A DNA stretch of 64,000 nucleotides from Lacisediminihabitans sp046156175 (GTDB lineage Bacteria; Actinomycetota; Actinomycetes; Actinomycetales; Microbacteriaceae). Below the pieces are notes generated by a model. That model worked only from the letters and a program-made list of their open reading frames with translations. It was not told where the DNA came from and did not search any database. Position numbers and translations under genes: made by a program. Positions 24,140-32,874 of this stretch are shown here, piece after piece; position 1 is the first letter of the stretch; each line of letters starts with the position of its first letter. The stretch spans positions 930,001 through 994,000 of the forward strand of contig NZ_JAYLVL010000001.1 of NCBI RefSeq assembly GCF_046156175.1, given 5' to 3'.

Positions 24140-25309
24140 ATGAACAACTCCGCAGTGATCATCGACGTCATCCGCACCCCGTCCGGCCGCGGCAAGCCGG
24201 GCGGCTCGCTCAGCGGGGTTCATCCCGTGGATCTTCTCGCCACAACCCTCCGCGCCCTCGTCGAACGCAACGGTGTCGACCCGGCCACCGTCGACGATGT
24301 GATCGGCGGATGCGTCGCGCAGGCGGGCAAGCAGACCTACAACGTGACCCGCAACGCTGTACTCGGCGCCGGGTTCCCGGATCACGTGCCCGCCGTCACG
24401 ATCGACCGCCAGTGCGGATCGAGCCAGCAGGCTGCAGTCTTCGCCGCCCAGGGCATCATGACCGGCAACTACGACATCGCCATCGCCTGCGGAGTGGAGT
24501 CGATGAGCAGCGCGCCGATCGGCTACTCGATCATGGGCGAGGACATCTACGGAGAACAGGTGGCCGCGCGCTACCCCGAGGGTCTCGTCGGGCAGGGTAT
24601 CTCCGCGGAACTCATCACGAGCAAGTGGGGATTCTCCCGTGCGCAGCTCGACGACTTCTCGGCCCGCTCGCACCAGCTCGCCGCCGAAGCGACCGCCGGC
24701 GGCTTCTTCGCCAACGAACTCATCGCCGTCGGCGACGTCACCACCGACGAGACGGTTCGCCCCACCACGACCGCCGAGGGCCTCGCCGGTCTCAAGCCGG
24801 CCTTCTACACCGAGCGGTTCGCGGAGCGGTTCCCCGAAATCGGCTGGAACATCACCCCGGGCAACTCCTCGCCCCTCACCGACGCGGCCGCCGCGACCCT
24901 CATCATGAGCGAATCGAAGGCCGCGGAACTCGGGCTGAAGCCACGCGCCCGCTTCCACAGCTTCGCCGTGACCGGCAGCGACCCCCTGTTCATGCTCACC
25001 GGGGTCATCCCCGCGACAGCGAAAGTACTCGCCAAAGCCGGTCTCACCATCGACGACATCGACGCCTTCGAGGTGAATGAGGCCTTCGCGCCCGTTCCGC
25101 TGGCCTGGCTCGCCGAGACGGGAGCGGATGCGGCGAAGCTCAACCCCCGCGGGGGTGCGATCGCCCTCGGGCACGCGCTCGGGGCATCCGGTGCCCGCCT
25201 GCTCGCCACCATGGTGAATCACCTCGAGGCAACCGGCGGCCGTTACGGCCTGCAGGTGATGTGCGAGGGCGGTGGCATGGCGAACGCCACGATCATCGAG
25301 CGACTCTAG
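24140..25309 (+). CDS. Acetyl-CoA C-acyltransferase (thiolase)
   Basis: 389 aa, with AAGGAA 7 bases before the ATG. Thiolase signatures: nucleophile Cys92 in IDRQCGSSQQA, NEAFAPVPLAW, GGAIALGHALGASGARL (active His) and VMCEGGGMANA (second Cys). It should cleave 3-ketoacyl-CoA in beta-oxidation or condense acetyl-CoA units. It converges on the pucR gene: the stops share CTAG, TAG on each strand. Its neighbours (acyl-CoA ligase, aldehyde dehydrogenase, GMC oxidoreductase) suggest a degradative role, although it is not in their operon. Confidence 0.95.
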   Translation: MNNSAVIIDVIRTPSGRGKPGGSLSGVHPVDLLATTLRALVERNGVDPATVDDVIGGCVAQAGKQTYNVTRNAVLGAGFPDHVPAVTIDRQCGSSQQAAVFAAQGIMTGNYDIAIACGVESMSSAPIGYSIMGEDIYGEQVAARYPEGLVGQGISAELITSKWGFSRAQLDDFSARSHQLAAEATAGGFFANELIAVGDVTTDETVRPTTTAEGLAGLKPAFYTERFAERFPEIGWNITPGNSSPLTDAAAATLIMSESKAAELGLKPRARFHSFAVTGSDPLFMLTGVIPATAKVLAKAGLTIDDIDAFEVNEAFAPVPLAWLAETGADAAKLNPRGGAIALGHALGASGARLLATMVNHLEATGGRYGLQVMCEGGGMANATIIERL

Positions 25310-26523
25310 GCGCGGGTACCGCCGAGTCGCACCGCTCGCAGCGCCGCATACAGCTCGGATGCCTCGGCCGGACGCGCCACCGAGCGACCGGTGAGTTCGG
25401 CGATGCGCCCGAGACGGTAGAGCACCGTGTTGCGGTGGCAGTGCATCCGTCTGCCGGCGTCGGAGGTCGACCCATCGGCGTCGAACCAGGCCTCGAGGGT
25501 GTCGAGCAACACTGCGCCATCCGCGCAGTCCGGGCCGAACAGCCGACCGAAGACGCCGTCACGCAGTTCCGCACCGTAGCCGGGTTGCGCCACGAGGAGC
25601 AGGTCGAGGGGGGCCGATCCGTAGCGGTGGATGCCGACGCCCGGGGAGGCGATGCATTCGACCGACATCCGGGCCTGGTCGACGGCATCCGGGGAGGCCG
25701 AGAGCTGGGTGAATGTTCTGCTGATGCCGACCCGGGAGGTTGCTGTGGCCGCCACGATGGCGATGGCACGGTCGATCTCCGCGTGCCGCGGCATCCCGAC
25801 GAGGCCCACGTATTCGCCTTTCCAGGCGGTCCAGGCTGACGATATTCCGACGGCGTTCAGTCGACCGTGCACCTCCGGCACCGGATCCGCGCCGCTGCTG
25901 CTGCGCTCGGCGGCGATCACCAGGTAGTGGGCGTGCTCTGGCAGCTCGAGCGCACGAAGCAGCCGGCCGATCTCCCCGGGAGTGGCGCTCCCATCGAGGA
26001 GGCTGAGCAGCATGACGCTGCGCGCCTGCTCATCGCGGCGGTCCCGCTCGTCGACGAAGGCCCGATAGGACTCCGCGGCCGCGCCGGAGAAGAGGTCGAT
26101 GATTCCCCAGACATCCGAAGAGAGGTGCAAGAGCGTCTCGGCCCGCTGGCTGCCGACCGACCGCGCCATCATCTCGTCCCAGAGCTGCAATCCGGCGAGC
26201 CGGTACGCGTGAAGCAGACTCGCCATCGGGATGCCGTGCTCGGCTTTGATGCGACCGGCTCGACGCGGAGCGGCAAGGGAGTCCGTCGTGCCGGCGAGGG
26301 TGGCGAGCAGCGCGGAGATGTTCTCCCTCACGATCGAATGCAGAAGCTCCCGCGGCATCGGATTCTCGGCGTATTCGTTCTCCCCCGCGAGGATCTGATC
26401 GACAACACCGTCGGTGATCGGCCCGACGGAGTCCACGAGCTCGAGGAAGAAGTCGGCGGATTCGGCACGGGCTGCGCGGTGCTCTGGCGCGATCACCCGC
26501 CGTGGACCCTGGTCGATGGACAT
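25306..26523 (-). CDS. PucR/CdaR-family transcriptional regulator
   Basis: 405 aa from ATG 26523. The C-terminal winged-helix HTH of the PucR family is clear: LEAWFDADGSTSDAGRRM, then HRNTVLYRLGRIAELTGRS. The middle holds a GGDEF-like CdaR domain (about 180-290). The N-terminal 170 residues are helical, with ELVDSVGPITDGVV and MASLLHAYRLAGLQLWDEMM, a ligand-sensing type seen in this family. It is divergent from the aldehyde dehydrogenase operon, 168 bp away, and most likely controls it. The stop overlaps that of the thiolase. Confidence 0.9.
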   Translation of the reverse strand: MSIDQGPRRVIAPEHRAARAESADFFLELVDSVGPITDGVVDQILAGENEYAENPMPRELLHSIVRENISALLATLAGTTDSLAAPRRAGRIKAEHGIPMASLLHAYRLAGLQLWDEMMARSVGSQRAETLLHLSSDVWGIIDLFSGAAAESYRAFVDERDRRDEQARSVMLLSLLDGSATPGEIGRLLRALELPEHAHYLVIAAERSSSGADPVPEVHGRLNAVGISSAWTAWKGEYVGLVGMPRHAEIDRAIAIVAATATSRVGISRTFTQLSASPDAVDQARMSVECIASPGVGIHRYGSAPLDLLLVAQPGYGAELRDGVFGRLFGPDCADGAVLLDTLEAWFDADGSTSDAGRRMHCHRNTVLYRLGRIAELTGRSVARPAEASELYAALRAVRLGGTRA

Positions 26524-26691
26524 GAGAGGACTGTAGCTCCGTATTGTGCGGGGGCACAACGGTATTCAGGGAACAGACGGCGTTCGCCTATCGCACTCGG
26601 GGGGTTCGTGGGCGATACTGAAGGTTCCTTGGTGAGGCGTGGTCGTTTCGACTATGCCCGTGACCAAGTCGGCAGCGATCAAAGGAGATTG

Positions 26692-28452
26692 ATGACCACC
26701 ACAGACCCGACCGTGCCCGCCACGGCCGCTCCCTCCACCCCCGCCCTCGACGCGGAGGTTCGCGCCGGACTGGATGCCGCGGTGAGCCAGCTCGCCGAAG
26801 GTGAGTCCCGGTGGGCGAAGATGCCGATTCCGGCTCGCATCGCCTTGCTCGGCAAGGTCCACTCCACCGTCGCCGCGGCGGCCGACCAGTGGGTCGATGC
26901 CGCCGTGCGCACCAAGAATCTCGATCCGGACTCCGCCTACGTGGGTGAGGAGTGGATCTCGGGACCGTACATCGTGCTCTCTTCTCTCCTCGCCCTCCAG
27001 CACACGCTCGGCGCCATCGCGCAGGGAAAGAGCCCCATCGCGGACGCGAAGCTCGGCACCGCCCCCGGCGGCCGCGTGAGCGTTCCGGTGCTGCCCGCCA
27101 ACCCCTATGAGGCGCTGCTGCTCCACGGATTCAGCGCGGAAGTCTGGATGAAGCCGGGCGATTCCGAGAAGGCGGTGCGCGCATCCGCCGGCCTCGGGGC
27201 CCGCACACCGACAGAGACCGACGGGGTCGGTCTCGTGCTCGGCGCCGGCAACATCACCTCCATCCCACCGCTCGACGTGCTCTATGAGCTCATCGCCCAC
27301 AATCGCGTCGCCCTGCTCAAACTCAACCCGGTGATGGACCGGATGCTCGCGCCATACTCGGCAGCATTCAAACCGCTGATCGACCTCGGCCTGCTGCGCA
27401 TCGTGACCGGTGCCGGAGATGTCGGCAGCTACCTCGCCAACCATCCCGGTATCTCGCACGTGCACATCACCGGCAGCGCGGCGACCCACGATGTGATCGT
27501 GTGGGGCACCGGACCGGGTGCGGCCACGCGCCGCGCCGCGGGAACCCCTCTTCTGGCGAAGCCCATCACCAGCGAACTGGGCGGCGTCGCGCCGATCATC
27601 GTGCTTCCGGGTGCTTGGTCGAAGGCCGACCTCAAGTACCAGGCCGAGCATGTGGTCACGCAGCGACTGCACAACGGGGGATACAACTGCATCGCCGGCC
27701 AGATAGTGGTGCTCAGTTCGCAGTGGCCGCAGCGCAAGGCCTTCCTCGCCGAACTCCGCAGTGCGCTCGCCCGCACCCCCGACCGCGCCCCGTGGTACCC
27801 CGGCAGCGACGTGCGCGTCGGCCAGGCATCCAACTCGTACCCGGGAGCCGAGAAGTTCGGGGCGAGCGGCGGTCGCCTGCTCGTCGACATCCACGCCGAA
27901 GACGACGCCTCGACGTTGCTCACCACCGAGTACTTCTCCCCCGTGCTCGGAGTGATCGAACTCCCCGGCAGCGGCCAGGCGTTCCTCGACAGGGCGGTCG
28001 ACACGGTGAACCGCGACTTCGTCGGCACGCTCGGAGCCAACATCATCGGCCTGCCGAGCACCATCAAGAGCCTCGGTGCCGGATTCGAGAACGCCCTCTC
28101 GAGGCTCGACTACGGAACCATCGCGGTCAACACCTGGACCGCGCTCGGCTTCCTCACACCGGGAGCCCCTTGGGGCGCGTTTCCCGGGCACAGCCTCGAA
28201 CACGTGCAGAGCGGTATCGGGGTCGTGCACAATGCGCTCCTTCTCGCCGAGACCGAGAAGACGATCGCCCGTGGCCCGTTCCGTCCATTCCCCCGGTCAG
28301 CTCTCCACGGCGAGTTCGCGCTGTTCCCGAAGCCCCCATGGTTCGTGACCGCCCGCAGTGCGAAGAAGACGGGGCGCTTGCTCGCCGGATTCGCTGCGGC
28401 GCCCTCGTGGCTCAAGATGCCGGCGATATTCATCTCCGCGTTCCGCGCCTGA
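26692..28452 (+). CDS. Aldehyde dehydrogenase superfamily protein
   Basis: 586 aa, longer than the usual 480-500. Catalytic Glu lies in TSELGGVAP and catalytic Cys in NGGYNCIAGQ. The cofactor loop VHITGSAATHD stands where most ALDHs have FTGSTxxG. The first 100 residues and the last 60 (FPKPPWFVTARSAKK and on) are extensions. It should oxidise an aldehyde to the acid. The site ATCAAAGGAGATT precedes the ATG and recurs before the next gene. First gene of an operon with a CoA ligase and a GMC oxidoreductase. Confidence 0.9.
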   Translation: MTTTDPTVPATAAPSTPALDAEVRAGLDAAVSQLAEGESRWAKMPIPARIALLGKVHSTVAAAADQWVDAAVRTKNLDPDSAYVGEEWISGPYIVLSSLLALQHTLGAIAQGKSPIADAKLGTAPGGRVSVPVLPANPYEALLLHGFSAEVWMKPGDSEKAVRASAGLGARTPTETDGVGLVLGAGNITSIPPLDVLYELIAHNRVALLKLNPVMDRMLAPYSAAFKPLIDLGLLRIVTGAGDVGSYLANHPGISHVHITGSAATHDVIVWGTGPGAATRRAAGTPLLAKPITSELGGVAPIIVLPGAWSKADLKYQAEHVVTQRLHNGGYNCIAGQIVVLSSQWPQRKAFLAELRSALARTPDRAPWYPGSDVRVGQASNSYPGAEKFGASGGRLLVDIHAEDDASTLLTTEYFSPVLGVIELPGSGQAFLDRAVDTVNRDFVGTLGANIIGLPSTIKSLGAGFENALSRLDYGTIAVNTWTALGFLTPGAPWGAFPGHSLEHVQSGIGVVHNALLLAETEKTIARGPFRPFPRSALHGEFALFPKPPWFVTARSAKKTGRLLAGFAAAPSWLKMPAIFISAFRA

Positions 28453-28513
28453 CCGGGTAGGTTTCTCGCAACGTTCACCCGCACCATCCACCACACGATC
28501 AAAGGAGATTAAC

Positions 28514-30103
28514 GTGGTTTTTCGAGGACCCCTGCCCGATGTCGAGATCCCGCACCTCAGCATCTACGACTTCCTGTTCGCGAGCATCGATGAGGCCGAT
28601 CTCGACCGCATCGCCATCGTGGATGGCGCGTCCGGAGCAGAGACGAGCTATCGCCAGCTGATCGGCCAGATCGACCTCGTTGCGGGCGCACTCGCGGCCC
28701 GCGGCATCGGACTCGGGGATGTGGTGGCGCTGCACTCCCCCAACGTGCCCGCCTTCGCCGCGGTGTTCCACGGCATCCTGCGGTCGGGCGCCACTGCAAC
28801 AACGGTCAACGGGCTCTACACCGGGGAGGAGATGGGCACGCAGCTCGTCGACTCCAAGGCGCGCTTCCTGTTCACGGTTTCGCCGCTTCTCGCCTCCGCA
28901 CGGGACGCGGCATCCCGGGCGGGCATCGCCGACGACCAGGTGATCGTGCTGGACGGTGCCGAGGGTTTCGCCTCCCTGCGTGACCTGATGATGGAGAACA
29001 ATCCGGCACCGGAGGTGAGCTTCGATCCTGCCGAGCAGATCGCGGTGCTTCCGTACTCCTCGGGCACCACCGGGCGGCCGAAAGGGGTGATCCTCACCCA
29101 TCGCAACCTGGTGGCGAATGTCGCGCAGTCCCTGCCACTCCTCGGAGCGGATGCCGATGCCCGCGTGCTCGCGGTGCTGCCGTTCTTCCACATCTACGGC
29201 ATGACCGTGCTCCTCAACATGGCATTCCGCAGTCGGGCACGGCTGGTGACGATGCCCCGATTCGATCTCGCGGAGTTCTTGCGCATCATTCAGGACTTCA
29301 GCATCAACTGGGCGTTCATCGCGCCCCCGATCGCGGTCGCGCTGGCGAAGCATCCGCTCATCGACCAGTACGACCTCTCGAGCATGGAAGTCATCGTCTC
29401 CGGCGCCGCGCCGTTCGACGGCGCACTCGGCAAGGCGGTGGCGGATCGCCTCGGCTGCCTGGTGCGGCAGGGCTACGGCATGAGCGAGATGAGCCCGGTC
29501 TCGCACAGCATCCCGGTGAGCCGGGCGGACATCCCCCTCAGTTCGGTGGGGATCACCCTGCCGAACATCGAGTGCAAGCTCATCGACCCGGCGACCGGGG
29601 ACGAGATCGAGATTCCCGCCGAGGGGACGAGTGCGCCCGGCGAGCTGCTCTGTCGCGGCCCGAACATCATGCGTGGCTACCTCGGCAACGACGAGGCAAC
29701 GCGCGCCACCATCGATGAAGACGGATTTCTCCACACCGGTGACATCGCGACGGTCTCATCGGACGGCATCGTGTCGATCGTCGACCGGCTGAAAGAACTC
29801 ATCAAGTACAAGGGCTACCAGGTGGCTCCGGCTGAGCTCGAGGCCCTGCTGCTCACCCACGCGAGCATTGCGGATGCCGCGGTGGTCGGCGCCCATGATG
29901 CCGAGGGAGAAGAGGTGCCGAAGGCATTCGTCGTGGTGCAGCCGGGAGCCGAGATCACTTCCGAAGAGGTGATGGCCTTCGTCGCCGAGCACGTGGCACC
30001 GCACAAGAAGATCCGCCAGGTGGCGTTCATCGACACGATTCCGAAGTCCAGCTCTGGCAAGATCCTGCGCAAGGATCTCCGCAGCCTCGAGGTGCCCGCA
30101 TGA
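28514..30103 (+). CDS. Acyl-CoA/aryl-CoA ligase (4-coumarate-CoA-ligase-like)
   Basis: 529 aa from GTG 28514, with AAAGGAG 7 bases upstream. Motifs: YSSGTTGRPKGVILTHRN (A3), RQGYGMSEMSP (A5), FLHTGDIATVSSDG (A7/A8), KYKGYQVAPAELEALLL and the closing SSGKILRKDL with the catalytic Lys. The overall pattern is that of the 4CL/firefly-luciferase branch, so the acid is likely aromatic or medium/long chain. It activates the acid made by the upstream aldehyde dehydrogenase to a CoA thioester. It overlaps the GMC gene by ATGA. Confidence 0.93.
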   Translation: MVFRGPLPDVEIPHLSIYDFLFASIDEADLDRIAIVDGASGAETSYRQLIGQIDLVAGALAARGIGLGDVVALHSPNVPAFAAVFHGILRSGATATTVNGLYTGEEMGTQLVDSKARFLFTVSPLLASARDAASRAGIADDQVIVLDGAEGFASLRDLMMENNPAPEVSFDPAEQIAVLPYSSGTTGRPKGVILTHRNLVANVAQSLPLLGADADARVLAVLPFFHIYGMTVLLNMAFRSRARLVTMPRFDLAEFLRIIQDFSINWAFIAPPIAVALAKHPLIDQYDLSSMEVIVSGAAPFDGALGKAVADRLGCLVRQGYGMSEMSPVSHSIPVSRADIPLSSVGITLPNIECKLIDPATGDEIEIPAEGTSAPGELLCRGPNIMRGYLGNDEATRATIDEDGFLHTGDIATVSSDGIVSIVDRLKELIKYKGYQVAPAELEALLLTHASIADAAVVGAHDAEGEEVPKAFVVVQPGAEITSEEVMAFVAEHVAPHKKIRQVAFIDTIPKSSSGKILRKDLRSLEVPA

Positions 30104-31725
30104 GCGCCGGGAACGATTTCGATTTCGTCGTGGTCGGCGCCGGGGCATCCGGGGCGGCACTGGCAGCACGGCTCACCGAAGACGGCACCCGCTCGGTGCT
30201 GTTGCTCGAGGCCGGCCCCGTCGACAAGAAGACCGAGGTGCACATTCCCGCCGCGTTCTCGGCGCTTTTCCGGTCGGAACTGGATTGGAACTACGACACC
30301 ACTCCGCAGCCGCAGCTCTCCGGCCGCACGATCTACTGGCCGAGAGGCAGGATGCTCGGCGGATCGTCGTCGATCAACGCCATGATGTGGGTGCGCGGAT
30401 TCGCCGCCGACTACGACCACTGGGCACAGACCGCCGGGCCGGGCTGGTCGTATGCGGCACTTCTGCCCTACTTCCGGAGTGTCGAGCGGGTCGAGGGGAA
30501 CTCGGATCCCGACCAGGGATCCGGAGGTGCCATCAGCATCGAGCACCAGCGCAGCCCCCGATCGCACACCGCGACCTTCCTCAAGGCGGTTGTGCAGGCG
30601 GGGTATTCGCTCGTGGCACCGAACACCGCGCGGCCCGATGGCTTCAGCCAGACCATGGTGAGCCAGAAGAAGGGCAAACGATTCTCCAGTGCGGACGGCT
30701 ACCTGGTGCCATCGAAGGATCGGCCGAATCTCACGGTGCGCACGGGCGCGCAGGCCACCCGGGTGCTGTTCGACGGCACCCGCGCCATCGGCGTCGAGTA
30801 CGTGCTCGGAGGGGAGACCGCTCGAGCGATGGCGCATCACGAGGTGGTGCTCTGTGGCGGGGCGGTGAACACCCCTCAGCTCCTGATGCTCTCGGGCATC
30901 GGCGGGAAGTCGCAGCTCGAGAAGCACGGAATCCCGGTGCTGGTCGACTCGCCTGAGGTGGGCGAGAATCTGCGCGACCACCTACTCTCCGGCCTCATCG
31001 TCGAGACCTCGGGCGACACCCTCTTCTCCGCGAAGAAGGCACCGGAACTGGTGAACTTCCTCGCCAGGGGTCGGGGCATGCTCACCTCGAATGTCGCGGA
31101 GGCCTATGGTTTCGTGCGATCGGATCCGGCGATGGAACTGCCCGACATCGAGATCATCTTCGCCCCGGTCGCGTTCATCGGCGAAGGCCTCGTTCCCGCG
31201 CCGGCTCATGCGATCACCATCGGAGCGATCCTCCTCACGCCCCAGAGCACCGGCACGATCACCCTCGCCTCTGCAGACCCCCTCGAGAAGGCCATCATCG
31301 ATCCTCGATACCTCAGTGATGCGGCGGGCAGCGACCGGGCGCGGTTGATGGCCGGCCTCGGAATCTGCGAGGATATCCTCCAGGCGCCCGCGTTGAAGAC
31401 AACCACCGGGCCGCACTTCCTCGCTCCAGAGGGAACGGATGCCCTTGAGCGCGCCGAGCGGGACACCGTCGCACTCGAAACGGCAGCCCACACGCTCTAC
31501 CACCCGGTCGGCACCGCCCGCATGGGCACGGACGAGGCCTCCGTCGTCGACGAACAGCTGCGGGTTCGCGGAGTGCAGGGCCTTCGCGTCGCGGATGCCT
31601 CGGTGATGCCCGACATCATCCGCGGGCACACCCAGGCCGTGTCGATGGTGATCGGGGAAAAGGCCGCCGACCTGTTGTTGCAGTCAGCGAAGTCGGGTTC
31701 GCTGGCTGCGACTTCAGTCGGCTGA
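30100..31725 (+). CDS. GMC-family FAD-dependent alcohol oxidoreductase
   Basis: 541 aa. N-terminal FAD Rossmann motif VVGAGASGAALAARL and the Glu in LLEAGP; GMC signature 1 around WPRGRMLGGSSSINAM; signature 2 in CGGAVNTPQLLMLSGIG. C-terminal catalytic pair: YHPVGTARMG and VMPDIIRGHTQA, a His where some members have Asn. Choline dehydrogenase/alkanol dehydrogenase type. It should oxidise a primary alcohol to the aldehyde that the first operon product then oxidises. The ATGA overlap with the ligase gene implies coupled translation. A nested hairpin follows the stop. Confidence 0.94.
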   Translation: MSAGNDFDFVVVGAGASGAALAARLTEDGTRSVLLLEAGPVDKKTEVHIPAAFSALFRSELDWNYDTTPQPQLSGRTIYWPRGRMLGGSSSINAMMWVRGFAADYDHWAQTAGPGWSYAALLPYFRSVERVEGNSDPDQGSGGAISIEHQRSPRSHTATFLKAVVQAGYSLVAPNTARPDGFSQTMVSQKKGKRFSSADGYLVPSKDRPNLTVRTGAQATRVLFDGTRAIGVEYVLGGETARAMAHHEVVLCGGAVNTPQLLMLSGIGGKSQLEKHGIPVLVDSPEVGENLRDHLLSGLIVETSGDTLFSAKKAPELVNFLARGRGMLTSNVAEAYGFVRSDPAMELPDIEIIFAPVAFIGEGLVPAPAHAITIGAILLTPQSTGTITLASADPLEKAIIDPRYLSDAAGSDRARLMAGLGICEDILQAPALKTTTGPHFLAPEGTDALERAERDTVALETAAHTLYHPVGTARMGTDEASVVDEQLRVRGVQGLRVADASVMPDIIRGHTQAVSMVIGEKAADLLLQSAKSGSLAATSVG

Positions 31726-31755
31726 GCCGGCGGCGCACAAGACGTCACTCGACAC

Positions 31756-31822
31756 GCAGGAGATTCGCCATCGACAGCACCATTCGGCTGCGATCCGCAG
31801 CCTTTCGGGGCGAATCTCCTGC
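31756..31822. terminator. Large nested inverted repeat between convergent genes
   Basis: GCAGGAGATTCGCC (31756-31769) is perfectly complementary to GGCGAATCTCCTGC (31809-31822). Inside the loop GGCTGCG (31786-31792) pairs with CGCAGCC (31796-31802) around ATC. It sits between the convergent GMC and LysR genes. A bidirectional terminator is the simplest reading, though the 14-bp perfect arms without a T tract are unusual. Confidence 0.55.
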
Positions 31823-31861
31823 ATATTCGGCACGCGGGCTCTGATTCAGAGCAATATCGGG

Positions 31862-32764
31862 TCAGCCGGCGACGAGGCGCACCGCTCGGTCCAGTACCGC
31901 GCGCATCGCCACGATCGCGGGCCTGGTGCTGCTCGCCTCCCGCACAGAGGTGAAGATCGTGCGCTGCGGATTCTCCGGTAACAGCAGCAGTTGGGCCGAG
32001 GTCCCGCGGCCGATCCAGACCAGGTCGGGAAGGAGGGCGACCGCATTACCCGACTCGACGAGGCGGATGTGCGACTGAAGGTCCGCCGTCTCGAACCGCA
32101 CGTCGGGTTCGAACCCGGCCCGGCGACAGGCTTGCTCGGCCCAGTGCCGGGAGGCTGTTCCGCGGGGTTCCATCACCCACGCGGCATCCGATGCCCGTTC
32201 GATGGAGGCGGGATGCAGTCTCCCGCGATCCGACGGTGGCGTAGCGAGACGGATCGCGTCTGTCGTGAGGGTGCGCCGATCGAGCTCCGGATGCCGCGGG
32301 GCGGCGTGCCCCGGGTACTGCTCCGCGATCACGAGGTCGAAGTCCCGCGCCCAGGTCTCCCGTAGTGCCGACTCCGGCTCGCGCTGCACCATCTCCACTC
32401 GCACCTCGGGGTACTCGGTCTCCATGATGGCGAGCGCATCGGGCATGATCGCGAGCGCCGCCGACTGGAAGACCGCCACTCGAACGGTGCCCGTGATGGT
32501 GGTTAGGGATGAGGCGAGCTCCGCTTCGGCACGCTCGAGCGTGCGCAGCACCTCCGCCGTGTGACTCACCAGGATCTCGGCCGCCGGCGTGAGCACCACG
32601 CGGCGGCCCGACGATCGCAGCAGCTCGACACCGACATCCTTCTCGAGCTGGCTCAGCTGCTGGGACACGGCCGAGGGACTGAAATTGAGGGCTTCTGCGA
32701 CGCCCGCGAGCGTTCCGCGGATCTGGAGTTCGCGCAGAAGACGCAGCCGGCGCACATCGAGCAT
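31862..32764 (-). CDS. LysR-family transcriptional regulator
   Basis: 300 aa from ATG 32764; an ATG five codons earlier is possible. N-terminal winged HTH: LRLLRELQIRGTLAGVAEAL, then SPSAVSQQLSQLEKDVG. A periplasmic-binding-protein-like effector domain follows (about 90-295, starting GTVRVAVFQSAALAIMP). It is divergent from putA with a 110-bp shared gap, the classic arrangement for a regulator of proline catabolism. That role is inferred from position. The ligand, perhaps proline or P5C, is not known. Confidence 0.9.
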   Translation of the reverse strand: MLDVRRLRLLRELQIRGTLAGVAEALNFSPSAVSQQLSQLEKDVGVELLRSSGRRVVLTPAAEILVSHTAEVLRTLERAEAELASSLTTITGTVRVAVFQSAALAIMPDALAIMETEYPEVRVEMVQREPESALRETWARDFDLVIAEQYPGHAAPRHPELDRRTLTTDAIRLATPPSDRGRLHPASIERASDAAWVMEPRGTASRHWAEQACRRAGFEPDVRFETADLQSHIRLVESGNAVALLPDLVWIGRGTSAQLLLLPENPQRTIFTSVREASSTRPAIVAMRAVLDRAVRLVAG

Positions 32765-32874
32765 CAGGCATCCTATCAATCAGTTGCGCTTAAGAATACT
32801 CGTCAGAAACGGTCGCTTTACCTAACTGGATGCCGCGAGAAATACTGGGAGCAGATCGCCCCGAAAGGATTCCC

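Noticed and set aside
25306..25309. Shared CTAG stop of the thiolase and pucR genes as a special signal
   Set aside because: A palindromic CTAG gives TAG on both strands; such overlaps of convergent genes are common and need no special function.
25867..26691. N-terminal extension of the aldehyde dehydrogenase to 25867
   Set aside because: It runs antisense through the PucR gene; AAAGGAG before ATG 26692 fixes the start.
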